Shown piece by piece: positions 8,232 through 17,558 of a stretch of DNA of 64,000 bases. The DNA lies in contig NZ_MQUS01000033.1 of the NCBI RefSeq assembly GCF_001953885.1, positions 1 through 64,000 of the forward strand, written 5' to 3'. Source of the DNA: Streptomyces sp. IMTB 2501. GTDB taxonomy: Bacteria > Actinomycetota > Actinomycetes > Streptomycetales > Streptomycetaceae. The notes beneath the pieces were generated by a model. That model worked only from the letters and a program-made list of their open reading frames with translations. It was not told the origin of the DNA and ran no database searches. Within the stretch, counting starts at the first letter, position 1. Every line of letters begins with the position of its first letter. The position numbers and the translations under genes were made by a program.

Positions 8232-9073
8232 CCGGCACCGGCACCACCCTGGTCACCGGAGCCACCGGCACCACCGGCAGCCGCACCGTGACACGGCTGG
8301 TCGCCGCCGGCCACCGCGTCCGGGCCGCGAGCCGCGGGGCCACCCGGCTCCCCGGCGCGGAAGCGGTCCGCTTCGACTGGTACGACCCCGCCACCCACGG
8401 CGCCGCCCTCGCCGGAGCCGCACGCGTCTACCTCGTCCCGCCGGTCGGTGACCCGGACCCGGCCGCCGTGATGCTGCCCTTCCTCCAGCGGGCCCGCGCG
8501 GCGGGCGTGCGGCGCGCCGTACTGCTCAGCTCCTCGGCCATCCCCGAAGGGGGCCCGGGGGCAGGGGCGGTGCACCAGGCCCTGCCCGGCCTGTTCGGCC
8601 AGTGGGCGGTCCTGCGGCCCTCGTGGTTCATGCAGAACTTCACCGGCGCGCACGCCCACGCCCGGAGCATCCGCGAAAACGGCGTCATCCTGACCGCGGC
8701 CGGGGCGGGCCGGGTCGGATTCGTCGACGCCGACGACATCGCCGCCGTAGCCGTCCGTGCCCTGGCCGACGACCGGGCACCCAACACCGATCCGGTCCTG
8801 ACCGGACCGGAGACGCTCGCCCACGACGACATCGCCGCCCTCGTCACGGAGGTCACCGGCCGGCCCGTGGTCCACCGCCGGCTGACGTACGAGCAGCTGC
8901 GAGACCGGCTGGCCGCATACCTGCCACCGGAGTTCGCCGCCCTGCTGGCCGGGATGGACCGCGCCATCGCCCAGGGCGCCGAGGACCGTACCACCGACGC
9001 CGTCCACCGCCTCACCGGCCGCCCGCCGCACAGCTTCCGGGCAGTCGCCGAACGGGAATTGAAGCGCCGCTAG
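8228..9073 (+). CDS. NmrA-like / atypical SDR NAD(P)-binding protein
   Basis: 281 aa. The N-terminus has the Rossmann signature TLVTGATGTTGSRTV and the body resembles NmrA/ergot-type SDRs (AVLLSSSAIPEGG, LRPSWFMQNF, DADDIAAVAVRAL). These lack the classical catalytic YxxxK and act as redox sensors or reductases. ATG 8228 overlaps the preceding stop; the much longer same-frame extension runs backward through two genes and is a shadow. It probably acts with the SnoaL-like protein on one small molecule sensed by the TetR repressor. Confidence 0.85.
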   Translation: MTGTGTTLVTGATGTTGSRTVTRLVAAGHRVRAASRGATRLPGAEAVRFDWYDPATHGAALAGAARVYLVPPVGDPDPAAVMLPFLQRARAAGVRRAVLLSSSAIPEGGPGAGAVHQALPGLFGQWAVLRPSWFMQNFTGAHAHARSIRENGVILTAAGAGRVGFVDADDIAAVAVRALADDRAPNTDPVLTGPETLAHDDIAALVTEVTGRPVVHRRLTYEQLRDRLAAYLPPEFAALLAGMDRAIAQGAEDRTTDAVHRLTGRPPHSFRAVAERELKRR

Positions 9074-9230
9074 CGGGAGTTGAGGAACCGTCGGCCGGCT
9101 GCGGCCGTCGTTGCCGAGCGGACTCGATGCCTGCCGTGCCCCACCGGGTCTGACGCACAGCGGCCGTCGGCTGTACGGTCTGGGCGAGTTGATGTTCGCG
9201 CGGACGGTTGTACGTGTCGTCCGCGTCTTG

Positions 9231-9260
9231 GACGTCGTAGATGTCGTAGATGTCGTACGC
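9231..9260 (+). repeat. Short tandem repeat upstream of the DUF2252 gene
   Basis: Three near-identical 9-bp units of GTCGTAGAT (third unit GTCGTACGC) lie about 25 bp before the start codon of the next gene. Slippage here could alter promoter-to-start spacing; no other role is visible. Confidence 0.5.
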
Positions 9261-9283
9261 GTTGTACGGGGGAGGCGGTCGCG

Positions 9284-10723
9284 GTGACCGGTGCCGGTCG
9301 GGAAGTGGCGGACGCGGTGGGCGCGGTGGCGCGGGGCACGCCCAGGCTGCCCCGGGTCGGCGGCTTCGCCCAGTGGCCGCGGCAGGGCTCGCCCAAGGAA
9401 GAGGGCAAGGCACTGCGCACGAGCGTGCCGCGCGGCGCACACCGCACCCTCGGCCTGGACACCGCCCGCCCCGACGCGGTGCGCGCCGTCACCGAGTCCA
9501 ACGCCGGCCGTATCCCCGAGCTGACGCCCATCCGCGTCGGCCGGATGGCGGCCACCCCGTTCGCCTTCCTGCGCGGCTCGGCCGGACTCATGGCGTACGA
9601 CCTGGCCGGCACCCCCATGACCAGGATCGGCACCCAGATATGCGGAGACGCGCACGCGGCCAACTTCGGCCTGTACGGCGACCCCCGCGGCGGCCTCGTC
9701 ATCGACCTCAACGACTTCGACGAGACCGTGCACGGCCCCTGGGAGTGGGACCTGAAGCGGCTCGCCGCCTCACTGGTGCTCGCCGGGCGGGAGGCCGGCG
9801 CCGACGAGGACACCTGCCGCGCGGCCGCCCGGGACGCGGCCGGCGCCTACCGCCGCACCATGCGGCTGCTGGCCAAGCTGCCGGTCCTCGACGCGTGGAA
9901 CGCCATCGCCGACGAGGAACTGGTCTCCCACACCGACGCCCACGATCTGCTCGGCACCCTGCAGCGGGTCTCGGAGAAGGCCCGCGCCAACACCAGCGGC
10001 CGGTTCGCGGCGAAGTCGACCGAGGCGGTCGAGGACGGCGGACGCCGGTTCATGGACGCCGCACCCGTGCTGCGCCGGATCCCCGACGAGGAGGCCCACG
10101 CGGTCGCCGCGTCCCTGGAGTCGTACATCCACACGCTCAGCGAGGACCGGCACCCCCTGCTCGCCCGGCACGCCGTGCACGACGTGGCCTTCCGGGTGGT
10201 CGGCACGGGCAGCGTCGGCACCCGGTCCTACGTCGTGCTGCTCCTCGACCACCGTGAGCAGCCGCTGGTGCTCCAGGTGAAGGAGGCCCGGCCCTCGGTG
10301 CTGGTCCCGCACCTGGCCGCGGTCGGCTTCCAGACACCGCCGGTGGACCACGAGGGCCGCCGGGTGGTGCTGGGCCAGAAGCGGATGCAGGTCGTCAGCG
10401 ACATCCTGCTCGGCTGGACGACCGTCGACGGGCGCCCCTTCCAGGTCCGCCAGTTCCGCAACCGCAAGGGCAGCGTCGACCCCGCCGCCCTCGCCGCCGA
10501 CCAGGTCGACGACTACGGCCGGATGACCGGCGCCCTGCTGGCCCGCGCCCACTCCCACAGCGCCGACCCGCGGCTGATCGCCGGGTACTGCGGCAAGAAC
10601 GAGGAACTGGACGAGGCGATCGCCGCCTTCGCCGTCACCTACGCCGACCGCACGGAGGCGGACCACGCGGAGCTGGTGGCGGCGGTGCGGGCGGGACGCA
10701 TCGCGGCCGAGCTGGGGGTATGA
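9284..10723 (+). CDS. DUF2252 family protein
   Basis: 479 aa. Kinase-like motifs typical of DUF2252 are present: FLRGSAGLMAYDLAG, a catalytic-loop-like GDAHAANFGLYG, and a metal-site-like DLNDFDETVHGPWEWDLKRL. The family looks distantly related to aminoglycoside/choline kinases but its reaction is unknown. GTG 9284 is chosen because GGGGGAGG lies 8 nt upstream; longer starts run through the repeat region. It appears to be monocistronic, cytoplasmic (no signal or membrane helix), and uses codons like its neighbours. Confidence 0.85.
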   Translation: MTGAGREVADAVGAVARGTPRLPRVGGFAQWPRQGSPKEEGKALRTSVPRGAHRTLGLDTARPDAVRAVTESNAGRIPELTPIRVGRMAATPFAFLRGSAGLMAYDLAGTPMTRIGTQICGDAHAANFGLYGDPRGGLVIDLNDFDETVHGPWEWDLKRLAASLVLAGREAGADEDTCRAAARDAAGAYRRTMRLLAKLPVLDAWNAIADEELVSHTDAHDLLGTLQRVSEKARANTSGRFAAKSTEAVEDGGRRFMDAAPVLRRIPDEEAHAVAASLESYIHTLSEDRHPLLARHAVHDVAFRVVGTGSVGTRSYVVLLLDHREQPLVLQVKEARPSVLVPHLAAVGFQTPPVDHEGRRVVLGQKRMQVVSDILLGWTTVDGRPFQVRQFRNRKGSVDPAALAADQVDDYGRMTGALLARAHSHSADPRLIAGYCGKNEELDEAIAAFAVTYADRTEADHAELVAAVRAGRIAAELGV

Positions 10724-10916
10724 GACGAGCTGGGCGTGTGGCCGGGGTGGGCGTGTGGCCGCGGTGGGGACGCGAGGGAGCCGACGCCGGCCGCAGCAAC
10801 CCAGGGCGCGGGGAACCGCGCGACCGGCCACGAGGGACCCGCACCGGCAGACGACAGTCAGCACCACGGCGAGACGCCCCCGGCCCGAGCCAGGCGCAGC
10901 GGCTACGCTGTTCGAC

Positions 10917-11729
10917 GTGACGACCCCGGAAGCCGACCAGTCCCAGGCGCCGCGCCCCGAGGAACGGCTGGAGCGGGCCGTACGGGCCGCCGAGCAGGCG
11001 CTGATCGAGTACGAGATCGCCGTGGAGACGTTCCGGGTCGAGGTCGAGAACTTCTCCCGGCTGCACGAGCAGCGGCTCGGCCCGCTCTACGCCCGGATCG
11101 AGGAGCTCGACGCCGAGATCGCCGAGGCGAAGGCCGCCCGCACCGGCGACCCGGAGGACATCCGCCGCGCCGAGGAAGCCCGCGCCCGCGTCCTGCCCAT
11201 CCCCGGCGTGGAGGAACTGCTGCACGGCTGGATGGACGGCCACGGCCTGTTCCCGGAGGCCGCCGCCATGCTCACCGACCAGGCCGTACGGCCCCCGGAG
11301 CGGGTACGGCCCAGCGAGGAGGCCCGCAAGCTCTACCGCGAGCTGGCCCGCAAGGCCCACCCCGACCTCGCGCAGGAGGAAGCGGAACGGCAGCGGCGTG
11401 AGGAGTTCATCACCCGCGTCAACGCCGCCTATGCCCGTGGCGACGAGACGCTGCTGAAGGAGCTGGCCGAGGAGTGGGCGGCCGGCCCGGTACCGCCCGA
11501 GCGGCTCCCGAGCCCCGCCGAGGAGCTGTACGCCCGCCTCGAATGGCTCGCCCAGCGCAAGGAACTGCTCACCCTCGTCGCCCGCGAACTGGAGGAGGGT
11601 GCGATCGCCGGCATGCTCCGGCTCGCCCCGGACGACCCCGACGGGCTCCTGGAGGAGATCGCCGGCCGACTGCGCTCCGACATCGCCCAGCGGGAGGCCG
11701 AACTGGCGGCCCTGCTGGCACAGGACTGA
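10917..11729 (+). CDS. J-domain-like coiled-coil protein
   Basis: 270 aa. N-terminal two-thirds are highly charged and helical (ERLERAVRAAEQALIEYEIAVETF..., ARIEELDAEIAEAKAA), then a short J-domain-like segment with HPD (KLYRELARKAHPDLAQEEAERQ) and another helical region. Proteins with HPD loops stimulate Hsp70 ATPase, so it may be a co-chaperone; the J-domain match is partial. GTG 10917 is preceded by TACGCT and exactly 7 nt with no Shine-Dalgarno, the pattern of leaderless mRNAs. Longer in-frame starts have no support. Confidence 0.75.
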   Translation: MTTPEADQSQAPRPEERLERAVRAAEQALIEYEIAVETFRVEVENFSRLHEQRLGPLYARIEELDAEIAEAKAARTGDPEDIRRAEEARARVLPIPGVEELLHGWMDGHGLFPEAAAMLTDQAVRPPERVRPSEEARKLYRELARKAHPDLAQEEAERQRREEFITRVNAAYARGDETLLKELAEEWAAGPVPPERLPSPAEELYARLEWLAQRKELLTLVARELEEGAIAGMLRLAPDDPDGLLEEIAGRLRSDIAQREAELAALLAQD

Positions 11730-11780
11730 ACCGCGGCTCGCATCCGCCGGCGCCCAGCACCTTCGGGTAGCGTCGGGGAC

Positions 11781-12128
11781 ATGAATTTCGCAGCTCGGGT
11801 ACCCACGGTCGAGATCACGGACCTCAAGGACGGCGACTTCCTGCTGGACGTCCGCGAGGACGACGAATGGCAGGCGGGCCACGCCGAGGGAGCGCTGCAC
11901 ATCCCCATCAGCGAGTTCGTGGCCCGCTACGGCGAGCTGACCGAGGCCGCCCCGCAGGACGGCCGTGTCCACGTCATCTGCCGCTCCGGCGGCCGCTCGG
12001 CCCAGGTCACCATGTACCTGGTCCAGCAGGGCATCGACGCGGTGAACGTCGACGGCGGTATGCAGGTCTGGCAGGCAGCGGGCCGCCCGGTGATCACGGA
12101 CGAGGGCGAGCCCGGGTCCGTTCTGTAG
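11781..12128 (+). CDS. Single-domain rhodanese-like protein
   Basis: 115 aa, one rhodanese domain. The active-site loop is CRSGGRS (from VICRSGGRSAQV), with the N-terminal LLDVREDDEWQAGHAEGALHIP and C-terminal NVDGGMQVWQAAGRPV family motifs. It carries sulfur as a cysteine persulfide; the acceptor is not evident from neighbours. ATG 11781 follows TAGCGT by exactly 7 nt and has no ribosome binding site, suggesting a leaderless transcript. Confidence 0.9.
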   Translation: MNFAARVPTVEITDLKDGDFLLDVREDDEWQAGHAEGALHIPISEFVARYGELTEAAPQDGRVHVICRSGGRSAQVTMYLVQQGIDAVNVDGGMQVWQAAGRPVITDEGEPGSVL

Positions 12129-12207
12129 CCGTCCTCACTGCCTCGCGGGATCGCCGCGCGGGGCCCTCGGGGGCACGTTTTGCCCCTCGCCACGGACCGA
12201 GCGCCGG

Positions 12208-13353
12208 TCAGCCCAGTGGATGGGCGGCCAGCAGATCCCCGAGCCGCTCCTCGTGCGCCGACGCCGGGCCGAGCGCCAGCTCCAGGTGCTTGGCCCAGGC
12301 GTGATACCGGTGCAGCGGGTAGTCGGTGTCGGCGCCGAACCCGCCGTGCAGATGCTGTGCCGTCTGCACCACCCGGCGCACCCCCTCCGCCGCCCAGATC
12401 TTCGCCACCGCGACATCCCCGGCGGCGGGCAGCGCCCCCGACGCCCCCGAGGCGATCCGCCAGGCGGCCTGCCAGAGGGTGGCCTCCATGGCGCGCAGAT
12501 CGATGTACCGGTCCGCGGCCTGTACAGCCACCGCCTGGAACGTCGCGATCGGATACCCGAACTGCTCCCGCTTCCCGGTGTACTCGGCGGTCATGTTCAG
12601 CACCCGCTCGCCCAGCCCGAGCGCCAGCGCGCACGTACCGGTGGCGAGCAGCGTATGCAGCCACTCCCAGGCACCGTCGGCCTCGATGACGTCACCCGCG
12701 TCGATCCGCACGGACGCGAGCCGCAGTTCGGCCAGCCGCTCCCCGCTGGTGGACACCTGCTCGGCGAGGACCACCCCGTCCCGCTCACGCGGCACCAGCG
12801 CGAGCACGGTCCGCTCCGCAGCCGTCCCCGCCAGATGCTGCGCCGGTACGACGACGAGGTCCGCGTCGTACGCCCACGGCACCGCCGTCTGCACCCCGTC
12901 CAGCACCCACTCCGTACCGTCCCGCCGTGCGCCGACGGCCAGTTCGGCCGGGTCGTGGCCGCTGCGGCCGTTCGCCGCGACCGTCAGCACCAGCTCGCCC
13001 CGGCCGGCCCGCGCCAGCAGCCGCCTCGCCAACTCCGGCCCGCCGTAGGCCTGTACGGCCGCTGCCGCCGCGCTGTGCTCCAGCAGCGGCACCCGGGCGA
13101 GGACCCCGGCCGACTCGCGCAGCACCAGGCACAACGCGATCGCGTCCAGACCGGAACCGCCGTACGCCTCGTCGAGCAGCAGGCTCAGCAGATCCGCCTC
13201 GGCCAGCCGGGACCACAGCTCCCGGTCGAATCCCTCGGCCACGGCACCGGTGGTGAGCGCCGGGCTGGGCACGGCGTCCGGCACCACGCCGGCGAACACC
13301 CCGCGCGCCGCCTCGGCCGCCGCCCGCTGCTCCTCGGTGAAGGTGAAGTCCAC
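12208..13353 (-). CDS. Acyl-CoA dehydrogenase (FadE-type, ~380 aa class)
   Basis: 381 aa with the three-part acyl-CoA dehydrogenase fold: N-terminal helical FTFTEEQRAAAEAAR, mid-domain, and C-terminal flavin/tetramer segment HLHGGFGADTDYPLHRYHAWAKHLELA. The typical YEGT-type catalytic Glu is not seen and the alternative Glu position appears as Asp, as in members of the heterotetrameric sterol-type class; this is inference from reading. GTG 13353 has GGAGGGA upstream. Two palindromes sit 30-60 bp upstream, one matching the KstR consensus, pointing to regulation with steroid or branched acyl-CoA catabolism. Confidence 0.85.
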   Translation of the reverse strand: MDFTFTEEQRAAAEAARGVFAGVVPDAVPSPALTTGAVAEGFDRELWSRLAEADLLSLLLDEAYGGSGLDAIALCLVLRESAGVLARVPLLEHSAAAAAVQAYGGPELARRLLARAGRGELVLTVAANGRSGHDPAELAVGARRDGTEWVLDGVQTAVPWAYDADLVVVPAQHLAGTAAERTVLALVPRERDGVVLAEQVSTSGERLAELRLASVRIDAGDVIEADGAWEWLHTLLATGTCALALGLGERVLNMTAEYTGKREQFGYPIATFQAVAVQAADRYIDLRAMEATLWQAAWRIASGASGALPAAGDVAVAKIWAAEGVRRVVQTAQHLHGGFGADTDYPLHRYHAWAKHLELALGPASAHEERLGDLLAAHPLG

Positions 13354-13382
13354 GGCCTGTCCCTCCGGCGAGTCCGGTGATC

Positions 13383-13395
13383 TGACGGTCCGTCA
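13383..13395. promoter_or_regulatory. 13-bp palindrome upstream of the acyl-CoA dehydrogenase
   Basis: TGACGG-T-CCGTCA, perfect, 30 bp before the GTG start and 3 bp from the KstR-like site. Probably a TetR-type operator; the regulator is unknown. Confidence 0.55.
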
Positions 13396-13398
13396 AGA

Positions 13399-13412
13399 TA
13401 GAACAGGTTCTA
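13399..13412. promoter_or_regulatory. KstR-like operator
   Basis: TAGAACAGGTTCTA is a perfect palindrome and fits TNNAACNNGTTNNA, the known mycobacterial KstR binding consensus, at every fixed position. It lies 46 bp upstream of the minus-strand acyl-CoA dehydrogenase start. Confidence 0.6.
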
Positions 13413-13523
13413 GGAGAAGGGAATGGCCCGACACGAAGCCTCCGGCGTTCCTTGGGCCCTCCCCCTCCCTCCCCTCCCCCTCCCCACCACCCTTCCCCGC
13501 GCCGCGTTACCGCCCTGCAGCCC

Positions 13524-14588
13524 TCAGCGGTCGAAGTCCAGCTCCACCCGTTCCGTCAACGGGTGCGACTGGCAGGCCAGTACATAACCGGCTTCCGTTT
13601 CCTCCGTCTCCAGGGCGAAGTTGCGGTCCATGCGGACCTCGCCGGAGACCAGGAAGGCGCGGCAGGTCCCGCAGACTCCGCCCTTGCAGGCGTAGGGCGC
13701 GTCGGAACGGTTGCGCAGGACCGTCTCCAGCAGGGACTCGCCCTCCTGTACCGGCCAGGTGCCACCGCGTCCGTCGAGCCGGGCGGTGACCGTGCTGTGC
13801 GCGGGGGTCCGGGCGGTGGTGGCCGGTGGCGAGCCCGCGTCCACATGGAAGATCTCCTGGTGGATGCGGGAGCGGTCCACCGACAGCTCGCGCAGCGCCT
13901 GCTCCGCGCCCAGCACCAGCCCGTACGGCCCGCACAGGAACCAGCCCGCGACCTGGTCGACCGGCAGCAGTGCGGGCAGCAGCCCGCTGAGCCGCTCGCG
14001 GTCGAGGCGGCCGGACGGCAGGCCCGCCTGCTGCTCCTCGCGGGAGAGCACGGTCACCAGCTGAAACCGCTCGGGGTAGCGGTCCTTCAGATCGGCGACC
14101 TCCTCCAGGAACATCGTCGAGGCCGCCGTGCGGTCACTGCGTATCAGACAGAACCGGGCCGCCGGCTCGCGCGCCAGCAGCGTGGAGGCGATGGACAGCA
14201 CCGGGGTGATGCCGCTGCCGCCGACGACCGCCGCGTACAGCCCAGGCGCAGGTTCCAGGGTGAAGCGGCCGGCCGGAGTCATCACCTCCAGCACGTCACC
14301 GACATTGATCTCCTTCAGCGCGTAGGCGGAGAAGGCTCCGCCCTCCACCAGCCGCACACCCACCCGCAGGGTGTCCGGACCCGCGCCGGCCGGGTCGGGC
14401 GCGGGGGAGCAGATCGAGTAGGTGCGCCGTATCTCGGTGCCGTCGACCTGTCGGCGCAGCGCCAGGTGCTGACCGGGTGCGTGCCGGTACTCCTCGCGCA
14501 GCTCGGGCGGGACGGTGAGGGTGAGGGCGACGGAGTCGTCGGTGATCCGGTCGACCGCGGCCACCGGGAGCGGGTGGAAGCGCGCCAT
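13524..14588 (-). CDS. paaE: Phenylacetyl-CoA epoxidase reductase subunit
   Basis: 354 aa. An N-terminal FAD/NAD(P)H reductase (RRTYSICS flavin motif, VVGGSGITPVLSIASTLLAREP nucleotide site) is fused to a C-terminal 2Fe-2S ferredoxin with CKGGVCGTCRA and a later Cys (VLACQSHP). It feeds electrons from NADPH to the di-iron PaaA. ATG 14588 is preferred over GTG 14591 because AGGAG lies 5 nt upstream of it; the GTG is too close. Last gene of the paaABCDE operon, touching the paaD stop. Confidence 0.95.
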   Translation of the reverse strand: MARFHPLPVAAVDRITDDSVALTLTVPPELREEYRHAPGQHLALRRQVDGTEIRRTYSICSPAPDPAGAGPDTLRVGVRLVEGGAFSAYALKEINVGDVLEVMTPAGRFTLEPAPGLYAAVVGGSGITPVLSIASTLLAREPAARFCLIRSDRTAASTMFLEEVADLKDRYPERFQLVTVLSREEQQAGLPSGRLDRERLSGLLPALLPVDQVAGWFLCGPYGLVLGAEQALRELSVDRSRIHQEIFHVDAGSPPATTARTPAHSTVTARLDGRGGTWPVQEGESLLETVLRNRSDAPYACKGGVCGTCRAFLVSGEVRMDRNFALETEETEAGYVLACQSHPLTERVELDFDR

Positions 14589-15160
14589 CACAACTCCTTG
14601 AAGTGGTCGAACGGTTCACGGCAGGCGAGGCAGCGGCGCAGCGCCTTGCACGCGGTGGAGGAGAACCTGCTCAGCAACTCGGTGTCGGCGGAGCCGCAGT
14701 GCGGGCATCTGACGGGATCGGCGGGCGCGGTGGATGCGATCGGTGCGGTGGCTTTGGCGTGTGCGGTGGGTTCGTGTGCGGTTCGGGTCGGGCCGAGCGT
14801 CAGCGCGACCGGGCCGGAGGCGTCGCGCATGCGTGGGGGAGCGATGCCGAACTCCTGGAGTTTGCGCCGTCCTTCGGTGCTGATGTCGTCGGTCGTCCAG
14901 GCGGGGGCGAGCACCGTGCGGACCGTGACCTCACGCATGCCGTGGGCGCGCAGCACCCGTTCGATGTCCACGCTCATCGCCTCGATGGCGGGGCAGCCGG
15001 TGTAGGTGGGGGTCAGGTCGACCTCGACCGCGTCGCCGCCGTGGACGTGCACCGCGCGCACCACGCCCAGCTCCTGGAGTGTGAGCACCGGCAGTTCGGG
15101 GTCGGGCACGGAGCCGGCCAGCTCCAGCAGCTCCGCCTCCAGGGCGGTGGCGGTCACCAT
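14588..15160 (-). CDS. paaD: Phenylacetyl-CoA epoxidase subunit PaaD
   Basis: 190 aa. The N-terminal half is a MIP18/DUF59 fold (VPDPELPVLTLQELGVVRAV, TYTGCPA) and the C-terminus holds a zinc-type four-cysteine cluster (CPHCG...CLACRE). PaaD helps assemble or mature the Fe-S/di-iron centres of the epoxidase complex. ATG 15160 overlaps the paaC end by 7 bp; the next codon, GTG 15157, would give a GTGA overlap and is an equally possible start. Confidence 0.93.
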   Translation of the reverse strand: MVTATALEAELLELAGSVPDPELPVLTLQELGVVRAVHVHGGDAVEVDLTPTYTGCPAIEAMSVDIERVLRAHGMREVTVRTVLAPAWTTDDISTEGRRKLQEFGIAPPRMRDASGPVALTLGPTRTAHEPTAHAKATAPIASTAPADPVRCPHCGSADTELLSRFSSTACKALRRCLACREPFDHFKEL

Positions 15161-15885
15161 GACGCCCCCGGGTGGCTGCGGTGCAGATGCTGCATCTCGG
15201 CGAGCATCCGCCCGAACGACTCGGTGTGCAGGCCCTGTCGGCCGGTGCCGGCCGACCAGGCGCCGGTGCGCGGGCCCTCGGGGAGGGGCAGCGTGGCACG
15301 GCCGAGGACGTCTTCGACGGACTCCTGCCAGCGCTGGTCCAGGCCGGTCCAGTCGGCGTCCAGGCCCTCGACCGGCTGGAACATCTCACCGGTGAACTTC
15401 CACAAGGCCGCACAGGCGTCGCGCATCCGCTCGTGGCTGGTCTCCGTGCCGTCGCCGAGGCGGAGGGTCCACTGCTCGGCGTGGTCGCGGTGGTAGGTGA
15501 CCTCCTTGACCGCCTTCGCGGCGAGGGGCGCGAACGGGCCGCCGCCGGCTGCCAGTTCGGCGTAGAGCAGCTGCTGGTAGGTGGAGAAGTACAGCTGGCG
15601 GGCGATCGTGTGCGCGAAGTCGCCGTTCGGCTGCTCGACCAGCTGGAGGTTGCGGAAGGCCCGCTCCTCGCGCAGGTAGGCCAGTTCGTCCTCGTCGCCG
15701 GCCATCGACAGCAGGACCCGGGCCTGGCCGAGCAGGTCGAGGGCGATGTTGGCGAGGGCGACCTCCTCCTCCAGGACGGGTGCGTGCCCGGCCCACTCCC
15801 CCAGCCGGTGGGAGAGCACCAGGGCGTCGTCGCCGAGGGCGAGCGCGGCGGTCACCGGGACGGTGGCGGGGCCGGTGGCGGTCAC
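15154..15885 (-). CDS. paaC: Phenylacetyl-CoA epoxidase structural subunit PaaC
   Basis: 243 aa ferritin-like protein (LGDDALVLSHRLGEW, EEVALANIALDLLGQARVLL, EVTYHRDHAEQW). PaaC is the inactive structural partner of PaaA in the di-iron monooxygenase that epoxidises phenylacetyl-CoA. The start is GTG 15885, overlapping the paaB stop (GTGA); a longer same-frame extension runs through paaB and is a shadow. Confidence 0.94.
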   Translation of the reverse strand: MTATGPATVPVTAALALGDDALVLSHRLGEWAGHAPVLEEEVALANIALDLLGQARVLLSMAGDEDELAYLREERAFRNLQLVEQPNGDFAHTIARQLYFSTYQQLLYAELAAGGGPFAPLAAKAVKEVTYHRDHAEQWTLRLGDGTETSHERMRDACAALWKFTGEMFQPVEGLDADWTGLDQRWQESVEDVLGRATLPLPEGPRTGAWSAGTGRQGLHTESFGRMLAEMQHLHRSHPGASW

Positions 15886-16165
15886 AGGTGCTTCACCCCT
15901 TCCGGGATCTCGTAGAAGGTCGGGTGCCGGTAGGGCTTGTCGGCGGCCGGTTCGAAGAACGGGTCCTTCTCGTCCGGCGAGGACGCGGTGATCGCGGCGG
16001 CGGGGACGACCCAGATCGACACGCCTTCGCCGCGGCGGGTGTACAGGTCGCGGGCGTTGCGCAGGGCCAGCTCCGCGTCGGGGGCGTGCAGGCTGCCGGC
16101 GTGGGTGTGGGAGAGGCCGCGCCGGGAGCGCACAAAGACCTCCCACAGGGGCCAGTCGGTGGTGC

Positions 16166-16169
<4 letters not shown>
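15882..16169 (-). CDS. paaB: Phenylacetyl-CoA epoxidase subunit PaaB
   Basis: 95 aa, the usual PaaB size, with [31 protein letters not shown] and a C-terminal [20 protein letters not shown]. PaaB bridges the epoxidase heterodimers. ATG 16169 overlaps the paaA stop by 4 bp and its own stop overlaps paaC, so the order A-B-C-D-E is tightly coupled. Confidence 0.95.
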
Positions 16170-17203
<1,034 letters not shown>

Positions 17204-17558
17204 GCGGTCCCCCTGACCTCGGGCTCTTGGGTGAATCTGTCCCGACCGATCGTTCGGTCCGTGCGCATCAATGGTGTGCCGGGGCGCCGTGGGGTGTCAA
17301 CCACTGTGGAAAACTCCGGCGCGCAGCCTGTGGACAACGTGCGGGAGGGCGGGCGCGGCCGGTGCCGGTGCCGTACCGCGTGGGGAGGACCACGGCCCTC
17401 GCCCGCACCCGGGGCTGCGCCCGGTGGCCGGGGCTGAGTACCGTTCCGTGGAACGCCGAGAAGTGGCGTGCGTGAATCATGGGGCGCTCGTGGTGGCGCC
17501 GCAGCACCGAGCTGGACATCCAGCCGAACGACCGAGCCGAAACGGGGGACGGGGCGGA
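17204..17558. other. Intergenic region between paaA and the DUF5819 gene
   Basis: 355 bp between divergent genes. It contains the PaaR-like operator at 17244-17259 next to paaA. The rest shows no gene; a short frame crossing it on the plus strand has no ribosome binding site. The plus-strand gene to the right probably has its promoter within 17400-17540. Confidence 0.6.
17244..17259. promoter_or_regulatory. PaaR-like operator before paaA
   Basis: GACCGA-TCGT-TCGGTC, an interrupted palindrome. A 21-nt block covering it (17238-17258) recurs identically, in inverted orientation, at 22240-22260 between paaN and paaH. A TetR gene (23821-24408) in the same catabolic cluster is the likely binder. 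Confidence 0.75.
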
